This document shows positions 22,893 through 33,780 of a DNA stretch of 64,000 nucleotides, one piece after another; the first letter of the stretch is position 1, and each line of letters starts with the position of its first letter. The notes beneath the pieces are model-generated. The model saw nothing but the letters and a program-made list of their open reading frames with translations, was not told the DNA's origin and did not search any database. The position numbers were made by a program, and so were the translations under genes. Source of the DNA: Bathymodiolus brooksi (taxonomy: Eukaryota; Mollusca; Bivalvia; Mytilida; Modiolidae); NCBI GenBank assembly GCA_963680875.1, contig OY804588.1:73556829-73620828 (forward strand), read 5' to 3'.

Positions 22893-23148
22893 TGTTTATG
22901 TCAGTATGCTTCGATCACAAGATAACAGACCATACATAGATATAAATTTAAATGCAAAGTACAAGCTAAAATATGAAGATAACACATTATATATTTACTC
23001 AAGTTGATACCTTTATTTATTTAACAAGCTTGAGGAAACGAAACAAAAACTAAACACAGCCTAGTACGCGATAATTTATTTATAATCATTACTATTTTGA
23101 AAACGACAATCATACATACCAACCTAGGGCCCGTTATCGTATGATAGT

Positions 23149-23245
23149 TTAAAGGGATATTGTCTACCAGCTGCGTAATTTTTTCATACCCAAAATTATT
23201 GTCGATTTCCGTACTGACCTTCATAAAATGAAGATTAAACACCGA
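23149..23245 (+). promoter_or_regulatory. ~96-bp module upstream of the P2X7-tail-like gene
   Basis: The same sequence, differing by one base-indel, occurs inverted at 30198-30293 upstream of the unknown four-exon gene. Both copies have the same orientation relative to the gene they precede (ATG 148 and 242 bp away). It could be a shared promoter or a TE piece. Confidence 0.5.
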
Positions 23246-23393
23246 ATTATTGATGAATACGCTCCGAAACGTTGTTTTTTCGACTAAAAAAGCTGACCAT
23301 CGTTACCGGAAGCTAATTAATTATGCACTGACCTGGGCGAGGCCAACTCTATTTATTTATCTATTTTTATGTCAGTAGCCCGGATGCTGCAGC

Positions 23394-25148
23394 ATGGATA
23401 TTGAGGTAAGTTTCTATAAAAGTTGAGGAAAAAAGCTATTTGCGAATCGATTGTATCTAAAAGACGTAGAATAAATAATTTCTGTATCAGGAATAGATTT
23501 CCTTTGATGAAAACTACATGCCTTAACAGATTCAGCCGATATTTCCACGATAACCATTGAAAACATGCCAGGAGGCACCCTATGGGTACAAGCTCAACTA
23601 CGTATTTTCGATATTTTTGCCGGCGTTAAAAATAACTAAATTAGTTTTTTTCTTCTTATAAGTTATGAAGTTGTTTCCCGAGATTTTGATACACGTGTTA
23701 AATTAATTTATTTTAGCCAGTTTACCGACAATATGAAAACAGAATACATGTAGAATACAGTGAAATACATGTCTGATGAAAACGAATGACGTAGCCAGTG
23801 TTGTTTTATTTGTTAATTGACTTTAATGTTTCAGAGAAATTTGGGCTGGATTAGAAACAAAAGAGACCTTACTTCTAGTTCCACAAGACAGTTGCTGCAA
23901 AATAATATGGGACTGACCATTTACCTTGAAGGGGGCTATGTCACGTTTTTTCGCCGTAGAAATGTTTTTTTCAGACGCCACAGAAATCATATTTTCTTAT
24001 TTTCCGGCGAAGTGCCAATCTAATTAAAACAAGGTGAACTGTGATCTAATGCTCACTTATGATACCCCTGCCACTTCCCATGATATGGGGTACCTATATG
24101 AAGCTTGTGACCAAATACCAGATTTCTGCCATCAATAGTTGTTGAGAAAAATGTGCATATATGTTCAATGTGGATAAAAACCAACTAAGTCGGCAAACAG
24201 GAAGTAGGAATCTGATGGTTCCAAAAACGCTTCCCACGATATGGCATACCTATGTGAAGCTTGTGACCAAATATCAGATTTCTGCCATCAATAGTTGCTG
24301 AGAAAAATGTGACGAAAAATATTTTGGAAGGACGGACGGACAGAGGTAAAACAGTATACCCCCCTCCCCCTTCGGGGACCGGGGGTATAATTAGATCTAA
24401 AATAGGGAGCAAGCGCGTAGATCTAATTTTAATTAGATTGGCGAAGTGCTGGAATAATTTTTTTTCTTCAAAATTTTGTATATGATTATACTATGAAAAT
24501 GTCAAGTCAGAATATATTTTTTTCTCCTGTCCAGCCAAATTTTTTTCTTCAAGATTCAGAATCAAAATAATTTTTAGGAAAAAAAACATAAAATTAAAAT
24601 TAAATAGCTTGAGGGGTAAATTGATAAAAAAAAATTGCAAGACCAAAATGGTTCTCCCATATACCAACAAAAAACGAAATAAAACTGTGGTCATAAGAAA
24701 GTCCCACGAGAAAATCTTTCCTTCCAAAATAAGACTTTTTTTTATTTCTCTAAACTGAATTTGTGCAAACTATTTCACTTATAATGAATTATATTTCTTT
24801 TTTAAATAGAGCTCATTTTTCTAGATGAATGTATAACCATCTGTCTTTACTCTGTTTTTATTAAATCTCTTGTCTTTATTACAGGACTTTGATCGGATTG
24901 TCCTTGATGAGGCAGTGTTGGGGGTTGCTAGAATGTTTCGAGAGGAACTTGTAGTAATGCCCCATGATGAGGATTACAACAGATCCAATAGGTATGCAGC
25001 CTACCGCCAGTATACCATTTGGGCACATGGCCGACTTGGAGCTGGGGTCAGACGTGTGATCCCAAGCTGTTGTACTTGGAAAATTAGGGACAAGTATCCT
25101 GATCTATATGGACAGTACAAGGGTTTCATTCCTAGACGATTTAATTAA
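23394..25148 (+). CDS. P2X7 intracellular-tail-like protein, probably a partial gene
   Basis: The last exon (24885-25148, acceptor TTTATTACAG) encodes a domain matching the cytoplasmic tail of P2X7 receptors: [43 protein letters not shown]. In the family this part holds the RxxxY...PSCC...W.IR zinc-binding and guanine-nucleotide-binding fold, and many invertebrate proteins carry it without a channel. A candidate first exon is MDIE (23394-23405, GTAAGT donor), and TTTCAG at 23834 opens a second exon ([20 protein letters not shown]). The donor of exon 2 is not found: a MITE is inserted at 23908. The N-terminal half of the domain, with its cysteine pairs, is not seen, so the gene may be truncated. 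Confidence 0.6.
23908..24640. mobile_element. Diverged fold-back MITE (family A-like) with nested insertion
   Basis: The left end GGGACTGACCATTTACCTTG resembles family A and follows TA. The right end is decayed. It is interrupted by a 425-bp element at 24016-24440. Confidence 0.5.
24016..24440. mobile_element. 425-bp TIR element with 9-bp target duplication
   Basis: Perfect 14-bp TIRs (CAATCTAATTAAAA) and GCGAAGTGC on both sides (24007-24015, 24441-24449). The inside ends in a C/G-rich hairpin with GGGGGTATAAT, a module also seen near 26630 and 55440. The 9-bp duplication suggests a MULE-type element. Confidence 0.8.
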
Positions 25149-25987
25149 AACTTGTTCATGAAATATTTTGTATTTTATCCCATATACCCTATAATGATAA
25201 AGTTTACCACTTGCTTCCCTATGGTCGGTGGTTGTCCGGGTACTCTGGCTTCCTCCACCACTAAAACTGGTCGCCATGATATAGCTGAAATATTGCTGAA
25301 AGTGGCGTTAAAACACCAAAAATAAATCAACCCTAATGAGTTGTTAATTTCACAAGTTGGTCAGTTGGAATTGTAAATTTAATTTGAAAGTTTTGCCATC
25401 TTATTATTATTTTTTGTTCTATCAGCACTGACAATTTCTTCTAAAATGGACTGACAGTCTTTTATATAATTCAAAACCAAACTTGGCAGAGATGTTTTCT
25501 ATGAGGTCCTACACAAGAGTTGTTACTTTTGTGCAGATTCGTCAAAAAACATAGCCACCATGTGACTTTGAAAATTCTGATTGGTCGATTTTCAAGATCT
25601 TCTTCTCAAGAACCACTGAAGGGATTGAATTGAAATCTGGTATATATGTTCCTATGAATGTCTTTAACATGTGTTGTTACTGTTTGCACCATTTGAAAAT
25701 TCAAAATGGCCACCAGCTATCATTATTGTGCATTGGACAATTTGTAATGGCCATTATCCTGACTTGGGTACTTTTCTGCTCTAAATGTGCAGAACTTCTG
25801 TTAGACCAGGAAAAACAAAGAGTGACAATCTAAATTTATTTTATGCGACAATATAGTCAATTGTTTTGTCTTGGTCTTCAAATCTGGATTTCTGAGATGC
25901 TACAATATCATCCCGAGTTGGAGGTTGTGGAATTGGTGCAAGATGGACCGAGATTCTTCTGGGATCATCTACTTCCAACTGCACATG
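25146..25987. other. Non-coding spacer with SINE and a dispersed repeat
   Basis: A SINE fragment (25195-25325, plus orientation) is followed by text typical of dispersed mollusc repeats (AAGAACCACTGAAGGGATTG). Small open frames at 25630-26028 show no domain and overlap the minus-strand gene. Confidence 0.45.
25195..25325 (+). repeat. SINE fragment
   Basis: Core and 3' end of the V-type SINE ending GGCGTTAAAACACC. Confidence 0.7.
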
Positions 25988-28900
25988 TTAATTCATTCCT
26001 TCATTATCTTGCTGTCTCATACAAATGATGACCCTTAATAGTCTTGGAACATAGGAATATGACTTGTCAGCTTTAACAGGCTGCACAGACCATCTAGCTG
26101 TCTTTTTGTTGTAACTTCTCTGCCACCTGAAGTAGAAAAATACATACAATGTAATTCACAAGAATAAAACAATAGAATTGAGATTATGATCTATGGAGCC
26201 CTAACTTTCAATTCAAGATGAATATCTCGAATGTATAGTGAATGACAAACTAAACATATCATTACAAGTCCACTTTATGAAGGATTTGAGTGATTTGTAG
26301 ACAGATTTTAGGTTGTGGTCATCCCTCAAGAAGTTCTACGGCAGGCATCACGAGCTGGTCAATGGTTACAGGGTGTCTGTTACCCAAATCAGACCTGATC
26401 TTCATTTGTTGTTGATGTCTTTCCCTTCATCGGATGGGACTTCTACTGGACTTGACCATGGACAACACAGCGGGTTTGCGACTTTCGATTGACCCTTCTG
26501 AAGCCTATGATCAAATATCAGATTGCTGCCATAAATAATTACTGAGAAAAATGTTATGAACATCTTGGGACGAACGGATGGACAGAGGTAAAACAGTATA
26601 CCCCCTCCCCCTTCCAGTAGAGCGGGGGTATAATAAAGCTCCTATGACATATGATCATGCATGGTTCTGTTATTAGGACAAAATTTCAAGTATGTAAGTT
26701 ACAACTGAAACATATGAAATTAACATGACAAACCTTAGAGTGAAGTTGAGGCTAGGTTCAAAATCTCCATCGTCAGAATCATCACCAACATCACTGCCCT
26801 CTTCAGTAATATCTATTGAGAGACTGTAAGAATAAAAAATAATTGTTTATTACAGTGTATGTGTATAATATCGAAACAAATTTTGCTATATGGTTCTGAT
26901 GTGCAGCTGTATAACGAAAAAGCTTTTCAAAATAATATTAAATCTATATACATGTATCCAGCACACATCTACACAACCCAATATAAAGAAACAAAATTAC
27001 ATCAAAGTTCCAGGAAAAAATTTGGTGCGCCAGATGTGCGTCAATTCTGCCCCAGTTTGGTTTCATTCCCGTAAGTAGCTAAAGAGGACTGGCCATTTCA
27101 GCTTGTGGATTGATGAAAATGTAACGATGACGCAGAAGCCAACATGATCCCTATATAATATAGCTACTAGTAGTATCACTATGCAAGCCACAATAATTAA
27201 TAGGAAACTGTTATACGAGTGACTGTGTTGAACAATATTGACAATGTTACCTATAAACATAATGTAGAATATGTCTAATCTTTAACAAAATGAACATACT
27301 CAAATGGGTTCACAAATGAACTCGATTTCTCCAGTTTCATCCGTTTCGTTGAAATGTGATGGCTGCTCATTTCTTCTACTCTAGAATTACCTTGGTCAGA
27401 ATATCTAAATCAAAAGTACAAATATCAATCACTACAAAATCACATTTGTCTGAAATTACCAGTTTTTGTAGTAATTTGCCTACAAAATTTAGATAATTTT
27501 ACAAAAACCTGCATGATTTTAACACAGACATGGGCCATCGGTCTACTGTTAAATTCACACACTGTGAAACATGCAAATTGCTATGGATCTTCACATTATT
27601 TCTTAAAAATCTTGTTTATAAATCATACTTACAAGATCCAAATTAAACAAGGGCAAAGCGTGGCGTATCCCCTTGCCTAAAAATTTGACCCGGTGACCTT
27701 TGACTTTGAAAATCAATAGGGTTCCAGATTCTCTTAAGGACTAAGTATGTACCAAGTTTGGTCAAAATCCATTGAAGGATGTTGATTCTAGAGTGTTCAC
27801 AAGGATGTTACGTGGTAAAATTTTGACCCGGTTATCTTGACCTTTGACCTATAAGGCTATGACCTTGAAAATCAATAAGGTTTCGGTATCTTAAGGACTA
27901 AGTATGTACCAAGTTTTGTCAAAAATCCATTGAAGGATGTTGATTCTAGTGTTCACAAGGATGTTATGCGGTAAAAATTTTAGGCTGTGACCTTGATCTT
28001 TGACATACGACCTTGAAAATCAATAGGGTTCCAGAGAAAGACTAAGTATGTACCAAGTTTGGTCAAAATCCATTGAAGGATGTTGATTCTAGAGTGTTCA
28101 CAAGGATGTGACGGACGGATGGTAGCGTTACTATATCCCTTGGCAACTTCGTTGGCGAGGGGATAAAAAGCAGTTCAAATGACAATTCTTTAAATAGAAA
28201 GCCTTTATATGAAAAAAACATATTGATTTCCCTCTATCATGTCTATGTTGATAATTCTAAGATAGTAAAGTATAATTTTGGCTTCCTGAACTAAAAATTA
28301 TGTCCAAAATTGTTGAAATGTAGTAAAAAACTAGTTAATGTAATGTTTTTAGAATAGTCAAGAAATAAACTTGGTTTGCATAAGGAAATTGAAAACGATT
28401 TTCATTTAGTCATAGTCTAAAATATGCAGTTCAGGACATTTCAGTAAAATTTTATAGTCACATATATAGAAAAGTTTCTGAAACTTGCAAATTTCTATGG
28501 ATCTTCATATTATTTTTTAAAAACCTTGTTTATGTATCATACTTACAGGATCCAAACTAAAAATGCTACTGAAATGACACTTATTTAAATGGAAAGCTTT
28601 TTATATAAAAGATACATACTGATTTTCCACTATGGTGATAATTCACAGACAGGAAGATATAATTTTGGCTCCCATAACAAAGTGTTATGTTCAAACTTAT
28701 TGAAAAGTACTTTTAACCTTATTTATGTAATGTATTTCCAGTACCCAAGATATAAACTTGTTTGCATAAAGGAATTGAAAATGATTTTCATTTAGCCATG
28801 GTCTAAAATATGCATTTTAGGACATTTCTGAAATTTTCAGTAAAATTTTGTAGTCATATATAAAAAAAAGTTCTGAAACTTGAAAATTTCAATGGATATT

Positions 28901-29956
28901 CATATCATTTCTTCAAAACCTTGTTTATAATTATATATTATACTTACAGGATCCAAACTAAAAGTGCAATTGAAATGAAGCTTCTTTAAATAGAAAGCTT
29001 TTATTTGAAAAATACATACTGATTTTCCATTATAGTGATAATTCGCAGAAAGTAAGGTATATACTTTTGGTTCCCAAAACTAAGTTTCATGTCCAAGTTG
29101 TTGAAATTTGATAAAATTAAAAGCCTAATTATATCAAAGAAATAAATTTGCTTGAATAAAAAGAACTTTATAGGGTTTTCATTAAGCCATGTACAGTTTT
29201 AATTCTTGCATTAAAAATGAATTGATTCGATTTTTTTTTTTAAATTGAAAATAATAAACTGCATTGTCATTGATATCATTTTTGCACTCCCATTTCCCCT
29301 TTGCTGGCCTCTTAAAATTTGTGTTTGTTTACCTCGCAAATACGGCCGTTTTATGCTACTCATTGACAATAATTTGCTGTTGCCAGGTGCAAAATTACAT
29401 ATATTGATTAATATCTACCGAAAATGATCATAGGCATCATCATAAATTCATAAAATATGAAAAACGATTGAGAAAAGAAGGCAACATGCTCGGCTTACCC
29501 ACAGGGCCTTGTCACTATCCAGGGGTGCGTTCAACATCGTAGCTGCTAGGTTGAGCTACGTACATAGAAAAATCCTATTGAACGGAAAGCTAGCCTAGCC
29601 GCTACATAGCTCTAGCTAGCTTAACAAATGTCTGCTAGCTTTTGAATCCAAGATGACGGCTAAAACTAAATTTAATTTCGTAAGGTAAAAATAGTGGCAT
29701 TGCAGGAAGTGACAACGCTTTTAATTCGGATGATAATTTATTAAAGTAACTAGACAAATACGATTAGCTAAAATGTTCCAAGAAATTATTCTATATGATT
29801 GGCGCCATATTTGTTAGCACTGCTACGTAGCTAATCGTTCAATAACGTCATGGCTGTGGCTTACCTATCAACAATAATCAAGCACTTCCTTGAGTTCGCT
29901 CCATCCAACGGCAACGGTCCAACTGATCCCCTACATATATCCTGCATTTGTTCCAT
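25988..29956 (-). CDS. Unrecognised four-exon gene, 141-aa acidic/basic protein, copy 1
   Basis: Exons: 29865-29956 (starts MEQMQDICRGSVGPLPLDG, donor GTAAGC), 27300-27404 (YSDQGNSRVEEMSSHHIST; donor GTATGT), 26734-26823 (very acidic: ITEEGSDVGDDSDDGDFEP; acceptor CTTACAG, donor GTTTGT) and 25988-26126 (RSYNKKTARWSVQPVKADK, then SYSYVPRLLRVIIC, stop at 25988-25990; acceptor CTACTTCAG). Every junction is phase 2 and lengths agree exactly (92, 105, 90, 139 nt), which supports a real transcript. There is no signal peptide or membrane segment. The family is not recognised; the W...Y.YV..L tail is vaguely like a C-terminal block in uncharacterised mollusc and cnidarian proteins. It converges with the P2X7-tail-like gene. 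Confidence 0.7.
26495..26640. repeat. Dispersed repeat fragment with GGGGGTATAAT end
   Basis: Shares GATCAAATATCAGATT-type text and the hairpin end (ACAGTATACCCCC ... GGGGGTATAAT) with the 24016-24440 element. In intron 3 of the unknown gene. Confidence 0.5.
27590..29220. repeat. ~400-bp tandem repeats carrying candidate 10-nt microexons
   Basis: Intron 1 of the unknown gene holds three related units, the first split by the 27646-28163 repeat. On the minus strand two units contain TTTTAG, TTTGGATCCT and GTAAGTAT (28547-28556 and 28948-28957). In the third (27633-27642) the AG is lost at the edge of the inserted repeat. Confidence 0.7.
27646..28163. repeat. Dispersed ~515-bp repeat with three internal units
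   Basis: Three imperfect copies of ACTAAGTATGTACCAAGTTT-to-CATTGAAGGATGTTGATTCT with GACC(T)TTGACC stretches between. It interrupts a run of ~400-bp tandem repeats, as the spacing between units shows (914 instead of 401 bp). Confidence 0.7.
29221..29864. other. Intron 1 sequence next to exon 1
   Basis: A T-run at 29230-29241, and 29522-29660 with many AGCTAGC/CTAGCT motifs, possibly a MITE. No gene seen. Confidence 0.4.
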
Positions 29957-30197
29957 TTGGAAGATACTTCACTTCTATTCCTCTTTATCTCTGAATTCGT
30001 CAAAGTCCGCTTTCTTCCACGCGTTGACAGTTTCTCTTTTGCCCAAGAACCACGTGTTGTTTATTGTTTCTAAACAGTGCGCATGCTCAAGACGTGTTCG
30101 CATAGAAGGCCATATGAACAGATTTGAATATTGTCATCCGGACAATAATTCTGATAACGATAGTTTTGGGTCTTTTTCGTATCTTTTGCAACATAAC

Positions 30198-30293
30198 TCG
30201 GTGTTAATCTTCATTTTATGAAGGTCAGTACGGAAATCGACAATAATTTTGGGTATGAAAAAATTACGCAGCTGGTAGACAATATCCCTTTAA
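30198..30293 (-). promoter_or_regulatory. ~96-bp module upstream of the unknown four-exon gene
   Basis: Inverted counterpart of 23149-23245. Lies 242 bp upstream of the ATG at 29956. Confidence 0.5.
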
Positions 30294-30307
30294 TTTATAA
30301 CTATCTA

Positions 30308-30520
30308 TATATGCAATCAGTGCTATCACCACTAACGTTTTTGAGTTCGAATCCCGCTCAAGACAGGTGTACTCAATACAACATGTATGTGATAAAGTTT
30401 GTCAGTGACTTGCGACATGTCGGTGGGTTTTTCCGGGTACTCCAGTTTTCTTCACCAATAAAACTGACCGCCACGATATAACTGAAATATTGTTGAAAGT
30501 GGCGTTAAACGCCATAACCT
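30308..30520 (+). repeat. SINE copy
   Basis: Contains a B-box-like GAGTTCGAATCCCG, the V-type core and the 3' end GTGGCGTTAAACGCC. Confidence 0.7.
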
Positions 30521-30636
30521 TAACCCCTAACAATACCAACCTATACATACAGTATGTTCGATATACGTTCGATAGCCCCTAAGTTCAGTAAAAAAAATTA
30601 ACTAATGAAATTCTATAATCCTGAAAATATACTTAC

Positions 30637-30685
30637 ATAAAAACACAGAAATAAAGAAAAACACAATTGACAGTAGATTCGCCAT
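30637..30685 (-). CDS. Exon 1 of the Cys/Tyr-rich gene, distal copy
   Basis: Identical to the exon at 22844-22892, with the same ATG and GTAAGT donor. It could serve as an alternative first exon for exon 2 at 16317, splicing over unit 1. Confidence 0.65.
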
Positions 30686-31186
30686 TGTTTATGTCAGTAT
30701 GCTTCGATCACAAGATAACAGACCATACATAGATATAAATTTAAATGCAAAGTACAAGCTAAAATATGAAGATAACACATTATATATTTACTCAAGTTGA
30801 TACCTTTATTTATTTAACAAGCTTGAGGAAACGAAACAAAAACTAAACACAGCCTAGTACGCGATAATTTATTTATAATCATTACTATTTTGAAAACGAC
30901 AATCATACATACCAACCTAGGGCCCGTTATCGTATGATAGTTTAAAGGGATATTGTCTACCAGCTGCGTAATTTTTTCATACCCAAAATTATTGTCGATT
31001 TCCGTACTGACCTTCATAAAATGAAGATTAAACACCGAATTATTGATGAATACGCTCCGAAACGTTGTTTTTTCGACTAAAAAAGCTGACCATCGTTACC
31101 GGAAGCTAATTAATTATGCACTGACCTGGGCGAGGCCAACTCTATTTATTTATCTATTTTTATGTCAGTAGCCCGGATGCTGCAGC

Positions 31187-32941
31187 ATGGATATTGAGGT
31201 AAGTTTCTATAAAAGTTGAGGAAAAAAGCTATTTGCGAATCGATTGTATCTAAAAGACGTAGAATAAATAATTTCTGTATCAGGAATAGATTTCCTTTGA
31301 TGAAAACTACATGCCTTAACAGATTCAGCCGATATTTCCACGATAACCATTGAAAACATGCCAGGAGGCACCCTATGGGTACAAGCTCAACTACGTATTT
31401 TCGATATTTTTGCCGGCGTTAAAAATAACTAAATTAGTTTTTTTCTTCTTATAAGTTATGAAGTTGTTTCCCGAGATTTTGATACACGTGTTAAATTAAT
31501 TTATTTTAGCCAGTTTACCGACAATATGAAAACAGAATACATGTAGAATACAGTGAAATACATGTCTGATGAAAACGAATGACGTAGCCAGTGTTGTTTT
31601 ATTTGTTAATTGACTTTAATGTTTCAGAGAAATTTGGGCTGGATTAGAAACAAAAGAGACCTTACTTCTAGTTCCACAAGACAGTTGCTGCAAAATAATA
31701 TGGGACTGACCATTTACCTTGAAGGGGGCTATGTCACGTTTTTTCGCCGTAGAAATGTTTTTTTCAGACGCCACAGAAATCATATTTTCTTATTTTCCGG
31801 CGAAGTGCCAATCTAATTAAAACAAGGTGAACTGTGATCTAATGCTCACTTATGATACCCCTGCCACTTCCCATGATATGGGGTACCTATATGAAGCTTG
31901 TGACCAAATACCAGATTTCTGCCATCAATAGTTGTTGAGAAAAATGTGCATATATGTTCAATGTGGATAAAAACCAACTAAGTCGGCAAACAGGAAGTAG
32001 GAATCTGATGGTTCCAAAAACGCTTCCCACGATATGGCATACCTATGTGAAGCTTGTGACCAAATATCAGATTTCTGCCATCAATAGTTGCTGAGAAAAA
32101 TGTGACGAAAAATATTTTGGAAGGACGGACGGACAGAGGTAAAACAGTATACCCCCCTCCCCCTTCGGGGACCGGGGGTATAATTAGATCTAAAATAGGG
32201 AGCAAGCGCGTAGATCTAATTTTAATTAGATTGGCGAAGTGCTGGAATAATTTTTTTTCTTCAAAATTTTGTATATGATTATACTATGAAAATGTCAAGT
32301 CAGAATATATTTTTTTCTCCTGTCCAGCCAAATTTTTTTCTTCAAGATTCAGAATCAAAATAATTTTTAGGAAAAAAAACATAAAATTAAAATTAAATAG
32401 CTTGAGGGGTAAATTGATAAAAAAAAATTGCAAGACCAAAATGGTTCTCCCATATACCAACAAAAAACGAAATAAAACTGTGGTCATAAGAAAGTCCCAC
32501 GAGAAAATCTTTCCTTCCAAAATAAGACTTTTTTTTATTTCTCTAAACTGAATTTGTGCAAACTATTTCACTTATAATGAATTATATTTCTTTTTTAAAT
32601 AGAGCTCATTTTTCTAGATGAATGTATAACCATCTGTCTTTACTCTGTTTTTATTAAATCTCTTGTCTTTATTACAGGACTTTGATCGGATTGTCCTTGA
32701 TGAGGCAGTGTTGGGGGTTGCTAGAATGTTTCGAGAGGAACTTGTAGTAATGCCCCATGATGAGGATTACAACAGATCCAATAGGTATGCAGCCTACCGC
32801 CAGTATACCATTTGGGCACATGGCCGACTTGGAGCTGGGGTCAGACGTGTGATCCCAAGCTGTTGTACTTGGAAAATTAGGGACAAGTATCCTGATCTAT
32901 ATGGACAGTACAAGGGTTTCATTCCTAGACGATTTAATTAA
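31187..32941 (+). CDS. P2X7 intracellular-tail-like gene fragment, copy 2
   Basis: Same structure as the copy at 23394-25148: MDIE exon (31187-31198), exon from 31628, last exon 32678-32941 with the PSCC and GQYKGF motifs. The same MITE and nested element lie at 31701-32433. Confidence 0.6.
31701..32433. mobile_element. Diverged MITE with nested TIR element, copy 2
   Basis: Counterpart of 23908-24640; the nested 425-bp element is at 31809-32233. Confidence 0.6.
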
Positions 32942-32987
32942 AACTTGTTCATGAAATATTTTGTATTTTATCCCATATACCCTATAA

Positions 32988-33118
32988 TGATAAAGTTTAC
33001 CACTTGCTTCCCTATGGTCGGTGGTTGTCCGGGTACTCTGGCTTCCTCCACCACTAAAACTGGTCGCCATGATATAGCTGAAATATTGCTGAAAGTGGCG
33101 TTAAAACACCAAAAATAA
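32988..33118 (+). repeat. SINE fragment, copy in unit 2
   Basis: Counterpart of 25195-25325. Confidence 0.7.
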
Positions 33119-33780
33119 ATCAACCCTAATGAGTTGTTAATTTCACAAGTTGGTCAGTTGGAATTGTAAATTTAATTTGAAAGTTTTGCCATCTTATTAT
33201 TATTTTTTGTTCTATCAGCACTGACAATTTCTTCTAAAATGGACTGACAGTCTTTTATATAATTCAAAACCAAACTTGGCAGAGATGTTTTCTATGAGGT
33301 CCTACACAAGAGTTGTTACTTTTGTGCAGATTCGTCAAAAAACATAGCCACCATGTGACTTTGAAAATTCTGATTGGTCGATTTTCAAGATCTTCTTCTC
33401 AAGAACCACTGAAGGGATTGAATTGAAATCTGGTATATATGTTCCTATGAATGTCTTTAACATGTGTTGTTACTGTTTGCACCATTTGAAAATTCAAAAT
33501 GGCCACCAGCTATCATTATTGTGCATTGGACAATTTGTAATGGCCATTATCCTGACTTGGGTACTTTTCTGCTCTAAATGTGCAGAACTTCTGTTAGACC
33601 AGGAAAAACAAAGAGTGACAATCTAAATTTATTTTATGCGACAATATAGTCAATTGTTTTGTCTTGGTCTTCAAATCTGGATTTCTGAGATGCTACAATA
33701 TCATCCCGAGTTGGAGGTTGTGGAATTGGTGCAAGATGGACCGAGATTCTTCTGGGATCATCTACTTCCAACTGCACATG

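Larger units (their letters stand above)
22828..30620. repeat. 7.79-kb tandem duplication, unit 1
   Basis: Repeated head-to-tail at 30621-38412 with a constant offset of 7793. Within the stretches compared by eye, one substitution was seen (T at 29726, A at 37519), and all open frames give identical proteins. The left limit is CTGAAAATAT (22828); the junction is at 30620/30621. Confidence 0.95.

Noticed and set aside
29522..29848. A possible MITE with inverted AGCTACG-type ends
   Set aside because: The end similarity is short and partly direct rather than inverted, so no boundaries could be defended.
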